A stretch of 64,000 nt of DNA from Myrica gale. Taxonomy: Eukaryota; Streptophyta; Magnoliopsida; Fagales; Myricaceae. The notes beneath the pieces were generated by a model, which ran no database searches, was not told the origin of the DNA, and saw only the letters and a list, made by a program, of their open reading frames with translations. Where the stretch lies: positions 7,510,501 to 7,574,500 of the forward strand of contig OZ005613.1 in assembly GCA_963930655.1 (NCBI GenBank), written 5' to 3'. Positions 23,260-34,835 of this stretch are shown here, one piece after another. Numbering within the stretch: the first letter of the stretch is position 1; each line of letters begins with the position of its first letter. A program made the position numbers and the translations under genes.

Positions 23260-25150
23260 ACATTCGTTGTAAAATTAAGAAGAAAATAGTAATATGATTT
23301 TAAAAACATAGTAAAAGAAAAAAAAAGACAAAATAGTTCTTTAGAAACTATACTCTAATATTGATTCAATTTCTGTGTGTTTATAAACACATCTCAGGAC
23401 CTCTTTATATAGGCACAGAGACATAATAAGATACATAGAATTAAAAGGGTACAAAAATGGTGGGAAAATTAATAGGTGGGAAAAATCAAGAGATTTAATG
23501 GTCATCCATAATTTCCATAATTATAAGACTCATAACACTCCCATTGGATGACCATACACAATGAATCTTGTTAAAACCTTGCCAAGGAAAAACACATTAG
23601 AAAAAAACCTAATGGTGAAAGAAAAAGAGTACAATAGTCTTGTGTACCTTGAAATATTAAAAGATGGCATTATTAAAATCTTGCAAAGGAAAACCCAAAG
23701 GGACAAAACCTTAATGAAGGAAAAAGAGTATGATTTGTACCAATATAGAAGACTCTCTCTCAAAAGGATGACTAGCTTCATGATAAAAAATTTTGAGTTG
23801 TCGCATTCTAATGTTGTGCACAATCTTTTTGAATGTTGCAGTTGATTATGATTTGGTAAATAAATCTGACAAATTATCACTTGAACGTATATGTTTAACA
23901 TCAATTTTATTGCTATTCAAGAATTCATGAGTATAAAAGAATTCAGGTGAAATATGTTTGGTTCTATCACCTTTAATGTAATCTCTTCTGATTTGTGTAA
24001 TGCAAGCAACATTGCCTTTAACTGATGAAAGACCACACTTTCTTGAATATGCTGAATCACTGATTCCAACCAAATATATTCCCTGTTTGCCTCATAAATT
24101 GCAATTATTTTTGAGTGATTTGAAGAGGTGGCATATATTGTTTGATTCATAGATCTTCATGAATATCCAGTTTGTGAACCTTTATGTTGATTAGATAAAT
24201 AGCCTGCATCTGCAAAATCAACCAACTAAGTAATTGATAACTTTGGATAATATAATTCCATGTCAGTTGTGCCTCAGAAATAACGTAATACATGTTTGAC
24301 TCCATTCCAATGTCTTCGAACTGGTGCAGAACTATATCTGACAAACAAGTTAACTGCAAATGTTATATCAGGACTTGTAAAATTTGCAAGGTACATTAAG
24401 GCACAAACTACACTAAGATATTATACTTTAGGACCAAGAATATATTCTTCTTTATTCTTAGGACAAAATGGATATTTTTCACATCTAGTGATTGCACAAT
24501 CATTGGAGTACTTAAAGGAGGCTATATCCATATGAAAATATTTCAAGACTTTTTTAGTATATGTTGATTGATGGACAAAAATTCCACTTCGAAAATGCTC
24601 AAGCTACAGGCTGAGACAAAATTTTACTTTCCAATTCATTTCAAATTCGATTTTAAATAATTTGCAGCCTTTGTGAGCTTTTCTGCAGTTCCCACAAGGT
24701 TTAAATCATTACCAAATATTGCAATAATTACAAATCCTGATTTTGATTTCTTGATAAAAACACATTGGCAAAGTATATTATTCTCATATCCCTACTTCAA
24801 AAGGTACTCACCGAGACGATGGTCCACATGCGTCTGGATTTTTTTAACCCATATAGGAATTTTTATAGCTTGGATATATAATTACATGCTTCTGGCATTT
24901 TAAATCCTTTAGGGATTTTTATGTATATAACATGGTCTAATGAGCCATATAAGTATACAGTCACAACATCCATTAGTCGAACATCTAATCTTTCTGTGAC
25001 TACTAAGCTGATTAAAAATCAGGATGTCATTGAATCCATTACGGGAGAATAAGTCTCTTCATAATCAATCTTAAGTCTTTGTGAGAAATATTGTGTGACA
25101 AGTCATGCATTATATCTCACGACTTCATTTTTCTTATTATGTTGAAGACC
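23260..25150 (-). mobile_element. Truncated Copia retrotransposon (RT, RNase H, 3' LTR start)
   Basis: Minus-strand fragments in order: reverse transcriptase from about 25130 (D-Y-E-E-T-Y-S-P-V-M), then F-G-N-D-L-N-L in place of the usual Y-V-D-D, YLANFTSPDITFAVNL near 24400, RRHWNGVKHVLRYF, the DAGYLSNQHKGSQTGYS segment at 24180, and RNase H ending VKHIRSSDNLSDLFTK at about 23850. A purine tract CCAATGGGAG directly precedes TGTTATGAGTC at 23539, the start of a 3' LTR reaching to about 23260. Stops and frameshifts are frequent. Gag, protease and integrase are missing. Confidence 0.8.
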
Positions 25151-25189
25151 ACACAAAATGCATCGTTTTGAGCTTGCAGGGAAAATTGA

Positions 25190-25714
25190 AAAAATTTGCA
25201 ACAACACTGTTCATGGGGCAATATGGTATATTCACTTGGGATATGGGTCACGTGTGCTAGAAAATGTGCGATATAACAAAAAAAAACTAGGTCCCAAACA
25301 TAATTGTTACATTACACTACATTAGGGTGGTCGGTTGCAACAAGATGTAGTTTTGGGAGATTTTTTAAATTGGGTATTATTTCGTGGGGGGGGGGGGAGG
25401 CAATGTAATTAGCCCTTCATATTATGGTTAGCTTGTCATCACCAAAGTGAGCTTGCTAGAAAGTAGCAAATATTGAATTGAATTATGACTTAAAATTATG
25501 GATGATTATTTGATTATTATGGTTTGACCCAAAGGTGCACCAACTTTCAAGTAATTATTAAATGAGTGGGATATATAATAAATTAGTAGTGATATTGGAA
25601 TGGATGCCCAAAGGTAACAAACCAAATGAACTTTGAAATATTAGCAATTATGCCAGGTGAGTGAGAACCACCATTAAATTTAAGTGTTAGTATATTGCAT
25701 TAGTTATCCCAAGA
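25190..25714. other. No gene seen; possible remains of a Copia 5' LTR/leader
   Basis: Contains a G homopolymer of about 15 bases at 25387 and AT-rich sequence. It precedes the gag of the plus-strand Copia and may include its leader, but no LTR match to the 3' end near 36450 could be seen by eye. Confidence 0.3.
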
Positions 25715-25789
25715 TTGAACACCATAGTACTAACAAAATATTTTTCTCAAAGCACTAATGTGGTGATTTGTATTGCAGTGTCATTTCCA

Positions 25790-26395
25790 GTTTTGCTTCA
25801 TTTACTAGCCTCTTCTGTTCCGAACTTTATTGGATCTAATTACTCGGATTGGAAAGAACAGATTCAATTGTATCTTGGTGTTCTGGATCTTGCATAGCAC
25901 TGCAAACTGAGAAACAGGTCGCTTGAAACAAGCAGTGCGGAGTATGGGGCTTTGTTTAAGTCATGGGAAAGATCGAACAGACTTAGTATTTTTTATGAGA
26001 ATGTGTATGAAAAATAATATTAAGTAATCACTTCTTCAAATTGATAATGCTAAGGAATATGTCAAGGCCCTGAAAGATCGTTTTCGTTCAGTAGACAAGT
26101 CCCTTCTAGGGAGATTAATGGATGAACTTATCACCATGAAATTTGATGGTAATCGTGGAATGCACGATCATGTCCTCGAAATGATTGTTCTGGTTGTCAG
26201 ACTCAAAAATCTGGGCATGAGTGTTGGCGAAAGTTTTTTTGTTCAGTTTATTCTAAATTTCTTGCCTATTCAGTATGTGCCATTTCAAATTCACTACAAC
26301 AATTATCAAGGAAAAGTGGAATGTGAATGAATTAGTGAGTATGCTTGTTCAAGAAGAGGCAAGGCCTAAATAACAAGGTCATCATTCAGTCAATG
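25790..26395 (+). pseudogene. Copia gag remnant
   Basis: Reads V-P-N-F-I-G-S-N-Y-S-D-W-K-E-Q-I-Q-L-Y-L, the standard Copia gag opening (FxGxNYxxWKxxMxxYL). Later pieces include MDELITMKFDGNRGMHDHVL, then VVRLKNLGMSV and F-I-L-N-F-L-P, then EARPK and HSVNVMSHG where the nested element begins. Several stops and frame changes. Confidence 0.7.
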
Positions 26396-26396
26396 T

Positions 26397-27600
26397 TATG
26401 AGTCATGGGTTTGAGTCCAAAGATTAAGGCAACCCAAGAGGGGGGTAAATTGGTTATCTAAACTTTTCGCTTTTAACCCCCAAAGACATGTTTACAAAGT
26501 AACTACTAATTTAGCACAAGTATATAATATGCAACAAGTGTAAATACGTGCTAAAAGTAAATAGTAGGGATAGAGAAGCAAACACGTGATTTTTAGGTGG
26601 TTCTCCTTCACCGAGCCTTGAAGTTTTTCCATTATTCTTCAAATAGCATACACTCTAGCTTCCGGGTGCTAGAAAACCGTACAAGTGTTTTCCTAGGCTC
26701 AACACTCAAACCCACTACAAGTGATTTTCGAGCTCACCATTCACAACCCCATCAAACTTGAGATATACCCTCTCCAAGCTTCTTCTTTAGTGAACAACCT
26801 CACTAAAGGAATCATCTCTCTTGATATAAAGATTGAACAACAAATCTATCTCACAGAGTAGATCTGAAAATGGAAGACTCAATCTCTTGATTCACACAAA
26901 GACAAGAATATGAAAGTGTGTTTTGTGTGAAGGATATGAGAAATATGGAATATGAAGGTTTGAAATATTTCTCAAGTGATCTAAATGATAAGTGATCATT
27001 GTGTATTAATTTTGGACGTTATGAAGGTGTATTTATAAGTCACATATAAAAACTAGCCGTTGGAGGTCGATCAGAACATTTTGCCGTTGTACCGGTCGAC
27101 CGCTTCAACTAGTCGTTGCTCAACTGTCATAAATTTGAATGCTGTCAACATCATCCGCTTCGTGTAGCGGTCGACCTCTACAAATCATTTTCATAGACCG
27201 CTACAATTTAAAAGCTTTTTCTTTTTTATGTTTTTGAAATCTATTTCAAAAACCAACTTCCCAAAAGTATAACCAATGCTTGTGAGTTTATATAGGGATG
27301 GTTTGAAAACATTTAAAGTGCTTTTTGTTTGTCAAACATATGATACAAATATTATGCACGGTTTGAAAAATATGTAAGTGTGTGATTCATAATCCTTATA
27401 AAAAGTGAAGTAAAGAGTTACAAGGTTTATACCCTAAGGTCTTGAATCTTCACTTTTTAGCTCCTTGCATCTTCTTGATCTTCTTTCTTCAAGTCGTTGG
27501 CTCTTTCATCAAAACGTCTTTGTCTTTCAAGAGGACCGTTTTATAAACTTGATCCATTTATTGAAATCATCAAAATCTCGATTGTGCACAAAAGCCAACA
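26397..27600 (-). repeat. 3' LTR of the non-autonomous Copia
   Basis: About 1204 bp, near-identical in layout to 29453-30678 and related to the solo LTR at 53048-54347. Contains GTACCGGTCGACCGCTTCAA and TAGCGGTCGACCTC, fewer palindromes than the solo copy. Plus-strand right boundary is CCAACA at 27600, followed by the complement of the purine tract. Confidence 0.85.
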
Positions 27601-28452
27601 ATCTCTCCCTTTTTGATGATGATAATAAATTGATAGTTTTGGGATGACTCCCCCTATCTTTTGCAATTGGTCAAACATTTGAAATTTTGTGACAAAGCAT
27701 TAATAGTCATTAGATTCATAAAGGAATAATACAATCACAACATAATCCAATTCAAAATGAGGATAGAAAGTCAACAAAACTATTAAACACATTTCTCCCC
27801 TTTTGTCACATAAAAAGACAAAGGACACGTTTTTCCGGCAAATATGCATTCTAACAAAAACGATTATATGATCAAAGGGAATACAATCATATAGACATTT
27901 AAGAAAACTCCCCCTTTGTCAAATGGAAAGAGAATACATGGATAGAACTCGAAAAATCATTTATTTTAAGAAAAACATCTAAAGGAACAATTTGGAGTTT
28001 TAAATGAAAATTTCATTGAAATGGTATTGAGGATGACTAATGGGGGCTCAAGAGTCCATCGCTCTTACGATAGCAGCCCACCGAGTGGGTTTGTACTAAC
28101 CTCTTAGCTATGAATGACAATTTAAAAGGTTATTCTCAACCAAAAAATTTAGCTCACAAATTCGCATAAAAGTCCATGATTTTTTTAAAAAGATAGCTCA
28201 TTGAAATGTTCTATTTTGACAAATGCAAGAAATATGTCAAAGATAAATATAGTTGCATTTATAACATTAAGAGATAAGAAATCATTATCAACCAATAATT
28301 TAGAACTTATTATCAATTAAGGATTTAGAAGTTTCATCCAAGTACTCTTTATTGCGCCATCCTTCTTGAATCCTACGAAAGAATCAAGAAAAAGTAGTTG
28401 GTACCCAAGCCTTCTTTGGTCCTTGAATGTTAGTTTTGATTCCTTTTGGAAC

Positions 28453-29330
28453 TCATTCTTTCTTGAGAGTCTTGCTCCCAAGTTTCTTTAGTGCACAGTA
28501 AAAAATTAGATGCCCATATTTGTTGCAAAAATGACATGCTTGAGTAGGTGCATTAAATGACTTGGCCTTTACAAAATAATTCTTAAAATAATTTTGGTGA
28601 ATAGAAGGCTTGTAGCCTAAGCCACTTTTGTCAAAGTCACATTTTTTACTAGTAAACATGTTTTACAATGTTTTGCTTCCTTGAGTAAATTTTTCAATAG
28701 TTTTGCTTTGAGAGATTATTTTCTTGTCCAAAGCAACTCTCTCATTTTCAAATTCTAAAGTATTTTTATGGAATAAATCATTTTCAAGCTTTAGAGTTTT
28801 TCACTCATTTTTCAATAAATAAATTTCTTGTGATATCAAAATTAATTTCTTTTTCATGGATGTATATTTTGAATCAAGTTTTTCAAATTGACAAAGAAGT
28901 TCATCAAATGCATTTTGAAGCTCAATATAAGAAGATTTAGGTTCATCATCGGAATAATATACCTCATCGTCATCCTCAAATGCCATGAGGCATATGTTAG
29001 CGATTTCTCCGTCTTTTTCTTCTTTGGAGGAGCTTTCATCGTTAACATTAGTCCCTTCATGAGTAGTCTCTAGAACATGGCAAATTTTTTTAGCATTTGT
29101 GCAAAAAGATATTCTATTAAACTCACATTTATCTAAAGTACAATAAAGAATATTCATTGCTCTCGCATCCAAAGAAATTTTCTTTTCGTCTAGGTCACTA
29201 TATTCATTTTTGTTTTCAAACTCTCCAACTGTATTTGTGAGAATATGTGGACAATTGAATATGCATAACCATAAATAATAATCAATAGATTGAAAATAAA
29301 TTTTCATCCTAGCTTTCCAATATGCATAAT
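28453..29330 (-). pseudogene. Gag of the non-autonomous Copia (UBN2-type, one zinc knuckle)
   Basis: From about 29330 the minus strand reads N-D-Y-A-Y-W-K-A-R-M-K-I-Y, then EYSDLDEKKISLDARAMNIL and FCTNAKKICHVLETTHEGT, the N-terminal gag layout of this Copia group. An acidic stretch (FEDDDEVYYSDDEPKSS) and coiled-coil-like LDSKYTSMKKKLI follow. Further on, 28453-28659 has CHFCNKYGHLIFYC, a CX2CX4HX4C knuckle. A deletion between the N-terminal half and the coiled coil and a frame break before the knuckle show decay. No protease, integrase or RT follows. Confidence 0.75.
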
Positions 29331-29437
29331 CATTTCCAAAAAAAATGGAGGTCTAAGTGTGGAAAGCCCTTCAACATGAATGTTGAAACTTGAAGTTGTC
29401 ATTCTAACTCAAGATTATTAAATCTTGTACAATGAAC

Positions 29438-29450
29438 AGCTCTGATACCA
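29438..29450 (-). other. Primer-binding site (initiator tRNA-Met)
   Basis: Minus strand reads TGGTATCAGAGCT, the complement of the plant initiator methionine tRNA 3' end and the standard Copia priming site. It fixes the orientation and the inner edge of the 5' LTR at 29453. Confidence 0.9.
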
Positions 29451-29452
29451 AT

Positions 29453-30678
29453 TGTGAGTCATAGGATTAAGGCAACCCAAGAGAGGGGTGAATTGGTTTT
29501 CTAAACTTTTTGCTTTTAACCCCTAAAGATGTGTTCGCAAAGTAACTACTAATTTAGCACACATATATAATATGCAACAAGTGTAAATACGTGCTAAAAG
29601 TAAATAGTAGGGATAGAGAAGCAAACACGTGATTTTTAGGTGGTTCGGTAAACACACCTACATCTACCCCTCAAGATCCTTCACCGAGCCTTGAGGTTTT
29701 CCCAGTATTCTTCAAATAGCATACAATCTAGCTTCCGAGTGCTAGAGAACTGTGCAAGTGTTTTCCCGAGCTCAACACTCAAACCCACTACAAGTGATTT
29801 CGGGCTAAACATTCACAACCCCACCAAGCTTGAGATATACCCTCTCTAAGCATCTTCTTTAGTGAACAACCTCACTAATGGAATCACCTTTCTTGATATA
29901 AAGATTGAACAACAAAACTAACTCAAAGAGTAGTTTTGAAAATGGAAGACTCAATCTCTTGATTCACGCAAAGACAAGGATATGAAAGTGTGTTTTGTGT
30001 GAATGATATGAGAAATATGGAATATGAAGGTTTGAAATATTTCTCAAGTGATCTAATTGATATGTGATCGTTGTGTATTAATTTTGGACGTTATGAAGGT
30101 GTATTTATAAGCCACATATAAAAACTAGCCGTTTATAGCTGTTGGTGGTCGATCTGACAATTTTACTGTTGTACCGGTCGACCGCTTCAACTAGTCTTTG
30201 CTCAACAATTATAAATTTGAATGCTGTCAACATCATCCTCTCCATGTAGCGGTCGACCTCTACAAATCATTTTCATAGACCGTTACAATTAAAAGGCTTT
30301 TTGTATGTTTTTGAAATCTCATTTCAAAAATCAACTTCCCAAAAGTATAACTTAGGATTGAGAGTTTATATAGTGATGATTTGAAAACATTTAAAGTGCA
30401 TTTTGGTTGTCAAACATATGATAAGAATATTATGCATGATTTGAAAAATATGCAAGTGTGTGATTCATAATCCTTATCAAAAGTGAAGTAAAAAGTTACA
30501 CGGTTTATACCCTAAGGTCTTGAATCTTCACTTTTGAGCTCCTTTTATCTTCTTGATCTTCTTTCTTCAAGTCTTTGGCGCTTTCATCAAAGCGTCTTTG
30601 TCTTTGAAAATGTCTGTTTTATAAACTTGATCCATTTATTAAAATAATCAAAATCTCGATTGTGAACAAAAGCCAACA
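29453..30678 (-). repeat. 5' LTR of the non-autonomous Copia
   Basis: About 1226 bp, TG...CA ended when read on the minus strand. Contains the AAACACACCTACATCTACCC segment missing from the other LTR. The primer-binding site lies immediately inside. Confidence 0.85.
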
Positions 30679-30679
30679 A

Positions 30680-31955
30680 TGGGGTTAGACATAAAGGAAA
30701 TAAATCGAAGAAAAATTTCAAGATTCATTAAAGGTTGTGGGATCTTCTCATGACATTGAGGATTACAAGAAGGAACAAAATGAACCAAAGTGCTAATTTT
30801 ATCATAGCGCTGGACATTTAAAGAAAGATGACCCGAAACATAAATCATTGTTTCAGAAATAGAATTCAAGTACTTGTTGTTGGTGTTGGTACTTTACATT
30901 TATTTTTAGACTCAGACTATTGTTTGGACCTATTTGATATTATTTTTGTTCCTAATATTTCTAGAAATTAATTTCTATGTCGAGACTTGATTTTGAAGGA
31001 CATTTTTTTAAAAAAAAAACAAAGGTTTTATTTTTTTATGAAGGACTCATTTGTTGGTTCTGATGTTTTTTATAAAGGGTTATATTGTTTTAATCTCACC
31101 AAAAACTTTGCTCAAACTCTTTTGACCCTGCATCATAATGTTGGAACTAAACTCAATCGAGCTAATGATATTTTTTCTATCTTGTGGCATAAACGACTGG
31201 GTTATATATTCAGAGAAAGAAAGATTGATGATAAAAGATGAGATTCTTATGAATCTTGATTTGACTGACTTTGATGTATGTGTGGATTGCAATAAAGGAA
31301 AGCAAACCAAACATACAAATAAAGGTGCCACAAGAAGTGAAGAACTTTTAGAGATTGTCCATTTTGATATTTGTGGACCCTTCAACTCACTATCTTTTGG
31401 TGTAGAAAAGTGTTTTGTAAGCATTATTGAAGACTTTTCATGTTACTATTATGTCTATTTGTTGCACGAAAAGTCTTAACATTAGATGCTGTAAAGGCAT
31501 ATATTGATAAAGTTGAGTGACAATTAGATATAAAGGTGAAAAGTACTATAGAAGGTATGATGGAATAAAACAATGTCCAGAACCGTTTACTGAATTTCTA
31601 AAAAGCGTAGTATTTGTGCACTATACACAATGCATGGTCCGCCTCAGTAAAATGGTGTAGCTGAAAGACGTAATCGTACTCTTCTAAAAATAGTTAGGAC
31701 TACATTGAGTAACTCATCAATATCTGTTTGGTTGTGGATGGAAGCTCTTAAGACCGTTGTTTATTTGCTTAATCGGGTTTCTAGTAATGCAGTTCAAATG
31801 ACTCCTTTTGAATTATGGACGAGAAGGAAATCGAGCTTGAGACAACTTCACATTTGGGGTTGTCTAGTGGAGGCTAGAATTTACAATCCATATAAAAAGA
31901 AATTGGATTCTAATACTGTGAGTGAGTTTTTATTGAATACCCATATAAGTCCAAA
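30680..31955 (+). pseudogene. Copia zinc-knuckle/pre-integrase/integrase remnant
   Basis: Readable pieces: GNKSKKNFK, the decayed knuckle region with GHLKKD, then FYKGLYCFNL, L-W-H-K-R-L-G-Y-I (pre-integrase LWHxRLGH), DVCVDCNKGKQTKHTNKGAT, IVHFDICGPF (first integrase aspartate region), NGVAERRNRTLLKIVRTTLS-like text near 31660, then MEALKTVVYLLNRVSSNAVQ. The R-S-D-x-G-G-E segment is deleted and stops are frequent, so the integrase is dead. The coding sequence breaks off at 31955 in the CACTA element. Confidence 0.7.
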
Positions 31956-32756
31956 CACTACAACAAAAAGTGCTTATAATGACCAAAACATTGGTCACTT
32001 AAAATCTCTTTCTGGTCGTTATAGTTAATAGGCGGACCAAATTTAGTGGTCAAACGTTGGTCATTTTTTCTCTGTCTAGAGAAGTTTGTATGGACCTGAA
32101 ATGACAGCGTCAGTATTTACTTGATTTATCACGAAAAAATGGTCACCTAACAACATAATTTTTTGTCATTAGACGTTTTTTTAGAGCTAATTTTGTATAT
32201 ATATGAATAGTTTCCACAACATATATTTGGTCATCCTTAACAACGTTCTGTCCAATTGTCGTACGTGGTCATTCTTACATTTTTTTTCTCGTCATTATGT
32301 AAATAATAACCACTAGCGTTATATGGTCATCTCTAACAAGTTTAGTCCAATCGACTTACTTGGTCACTATTAAAAATTTTAAATGGTTATTACCAATATT
32401 GTTATGACCACTATTGTTTCGTCCTTTAAACAAATTAACAAATTGCTGATTTTGTTCGTTTAGTGTAGGGCAATAGATCAAGCACCCACACAACAACAAT
32501 CTTGACCAGAAATTCAAAAATAATGAAACTGATCAATTTGAATTCGCAAACATATGGAGGTTTAACAAACCATAGTAAATTTGAATTTGAATAAGTGTTT
32601 GAATAGAGTACTTTACAAAACAACTGCATCAAATGAAGACTCTACAAATATTAACAAAATAGTGAATATACAGACGCGAAAAAGCATGAACACTGAAAGC
32701 TTTCTCCAAAGATCTTCACTAACGAACGTAGCCTCTTCCACGTAAATCCTCTCATT

Positions 32757-33345
32757 CCTTTTCCTTTTGCACGAACTTTCTTCAAACACATTGTGCGCTC
32801 CATTAGTTGTCCCATTCAATACACATATCACAAAAGAAAAGTAAGAAATAATCACAAAAAAGATAACAAGCAAGTTTACGCATCAACATAGTGGGAGCTC
32901 AGGATGCTAGCACAGACAAGCAAGCCAACATTGAGTGTCCTTGATTTGTCCACAAATAAGCTTAGTGGCGCAATTCCCGCATCGTGGTTATCTATCCACT
33001 CTCACCATTCTCGAGCTAACAGAAAACCAGTTATCTGGGGATATTCCTACGGAATTGGGCCGTCTTCAAAATCTTCGTGAGCTTCAGGGTTCAGTGAATC
33101 AATTAAGCGGAGAAATCACATCTTCTCTATACAACATTTCTTCTTTACGCTTCTTATCCCTCACGCAAAACTGTTGTCCAATATGCCATTATCTTCCCCA
33201 TTTTGAAATTTAGACTAGTCCTTTTCCTTTTCAGCACAAACTTGCTTCAAACACATTGTGCGCTTCATTAGTTGTCTCATTCAATACACAAACCACAAAA
33301 GAAAATCAGAAATTATTACAAAAAAATAACAACCAGATTCTGACA
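32757..33345. repeat. About 115-bp direct repeat flanking the LRR capture
   Basis: The segment at 32757-32870 (TTCAAACACATTGTGCGCTC, then CATTAGTTGTCCCATTCAAT, CACAAAAGAAAA) recurs at 33219-33345 (TTCAAACACATTGTGCGCTT, CATTAGTTGTCTCATTCAAT, CACAAAAGAAAA) with roughly nine of ten bases equal. The LRR-like stretch lies exactly between the two copies. Confidence 0.75.
32905..33180 (+). pseudogene. Captured LRR receptor-kinase fragment
   Basis: One frame reads LSVLDLSTNKLSGAIPASWL and, after a single frameshift near 32990, the next reads STLTILELTENQLSGDIPTE, LGRLQNLRELQGSVNQLSGE and ITSSLYNISSLRFLSLTQN. These are about four plant extracellular LRR units (LxxLxLSxNxLSGxIPxxL) of the kind in LRR-XII and related receptor kinases (EFR/FLS2-like; inference). 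No signal peptide, membrane span or kinase domain. It is a host gene piece carried inside the CACTA element. Confidence 0.8.
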
Positions 33346-34835
33346 AACGTGACTCATATAGTATCCAAAAGAACTACAAGAATGGCATACTGAGCATATT
33401 TTCATGTAGTTAGCCGCCAAATAGGTGGGGAAAATCAAGGTTACAAGGCGATTGCTTTCATCTAAAAGAGAAAAAGAGCTAAGATTCCCTTGTACAAGTC
33501 ACCTGCACAAGTGAAAAGAATGACTGAGGAAAAAAAGTGTCTCAGGCAGTGTTAGCTTTGTAGATCTATCAAATAAATTGCAGAAAATAAAGAAGATATG
33601 AAGATTTGTGTGAGGAGAAGAAAGACTTGTGTGTAGATGTAGCAGACTAGCAGCAGTTGCGCAAGGGAGGGAAAAGAAGAGGAGTGCGAAAAAGAGGAGA
33701 GGCGTTAGAGTTAATTAACTAGCAACGGTGGAGATCAAATGTGAGAGTGAGAAGATATCTGAACCATCGAAATAAAAGGAAGTATCTAGATAAATTTGGA
33801 TAAAATCTCAAAGGCTTTTACGATAAATTTGGAAGTAGATTTTACTCACAAATTAAACAAAAATAATCAAGATTTATCCAGCCACCAATATTCTCTACTA
33901 GCAGTTGGGTTTATCGCAATAATTTTTTTTTCGACGAATATTTATTTTAAGCTTTAGCAACGCAATTAGGTTCGTAGCATTGACACTTTTTACAACAAAT
34001 GAAGAATTTTGTCACTAAAAATATTTGTTTCAAGCTTTAACGATAAAACAATGCTTTCATCCCAGGAGAGGCATTTATAGCTACGCAATTATGTTCGTCG
34101 TGATAACACTTTTTGCGACGAAATTAGAATTTTGTCGCTATAAACATTTGTTTTCAGACTTTAGTGACAAATAATATTTTTGTCGCAAAAAAAAGTATTT
34201 TTAGGGATAAAGTTGGGTCGTCCTTAATAAAGTCGTCGCTAAAACAGTCTTGTTGACCAATTTTTGTGTGAAAATTACCACTTTTTATGATCATTCTCAT
34301 TGACCATAAATCATTTTGTAACCACAAATAACGTCAATACGATAAATATTTTTTTTGTCACTACAACCCGATTTACGATGATCAACGCAATATGATTAAG
34401 AAGATTTTGGTCACTACATGATCTTTCTAATAAGGCCGACCAAAAAAAAAATCCATTTAATGTCTACTTTCAGTCACTTGTGACGATGGAGAATTTGTGG
34501 TCATTGAAAGTAATCAAGTTACGAAATTTTTGAAAATAATTTTGGTTGAAATATAAAATTCAAGTTTCGAACCAATTTTTTGGTGGGTAATTAGCTAAAT
34601 GTCGTCACAAAATAGTAAGAGTATTTGAGACTACAAAATTGGACAATAGAATAGAGTAAAGTGGTGGAAATTGTGACTTTTTATGACCATTCTCATTGAC
34701 CAGAAAAAATTTCGTAACTACAAACAAAATGATGACGAGAAATATTTTTTGGTCACTATAACCTGATTTATGGTGACCAACACAATATGGTCAAAAATAA
34801 TTTGGTCACTATAGACTCTTTTTGTTGTAGTGAAA

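Larger units (their letters stand above)
26397..30678 (-). mobile_element. Non-autonomous Copia (gag only) nested antisense in the older Copia
   Basis: Two LTRs (26397-27600 and 29453-30678) bracket a 1.85-kb interior. Read on the minus strand the LTR begins TGTTGGCTTTTG and ends near ATGACTCACA. The primer-binding site TGGTATCAGAGCT (initiator tRNA-Met) lies two bases inside the 5' LTR, and a purine tract AAAAAGGGAGAGAT precedes the 3' LTR. The interior holds only gag-like sequence. The left LTR lacks about 35 bp near 26600 that the right LTR keeps (CACCTACATCTACCCCTCAA region). The 5-bp target duplication is not clear. It interrupts host Copia gag after the codons for S-V-N-V. Confidence 0.88.
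31956..34832. mobile_element. Non-autonomous CACTA element, 2877 bp, with captured LRR fragment
   Basis: Left terminus CACTACAACAAAAAG and right terminus CTTTTTGTTGTAGTG are a perfect 15-bp inverted repeat, with further matched bases to about 29 bp. A 3-bp AAA flanks both ends (31953-31955 and 34833-34835), the CACTA duplication size. Subterminal words TGGTCACT/AGTGACC are iterated at both ends. The right end contains two direct repeat pairs (33955-34055 with 34078-34170, and 34270-34430 with 34672-34820). No transposase is present. It splits the host Copia between the codons for Y-P-Y-K-S-K and G-Y-R-F-Y. Confidence 0.92.
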
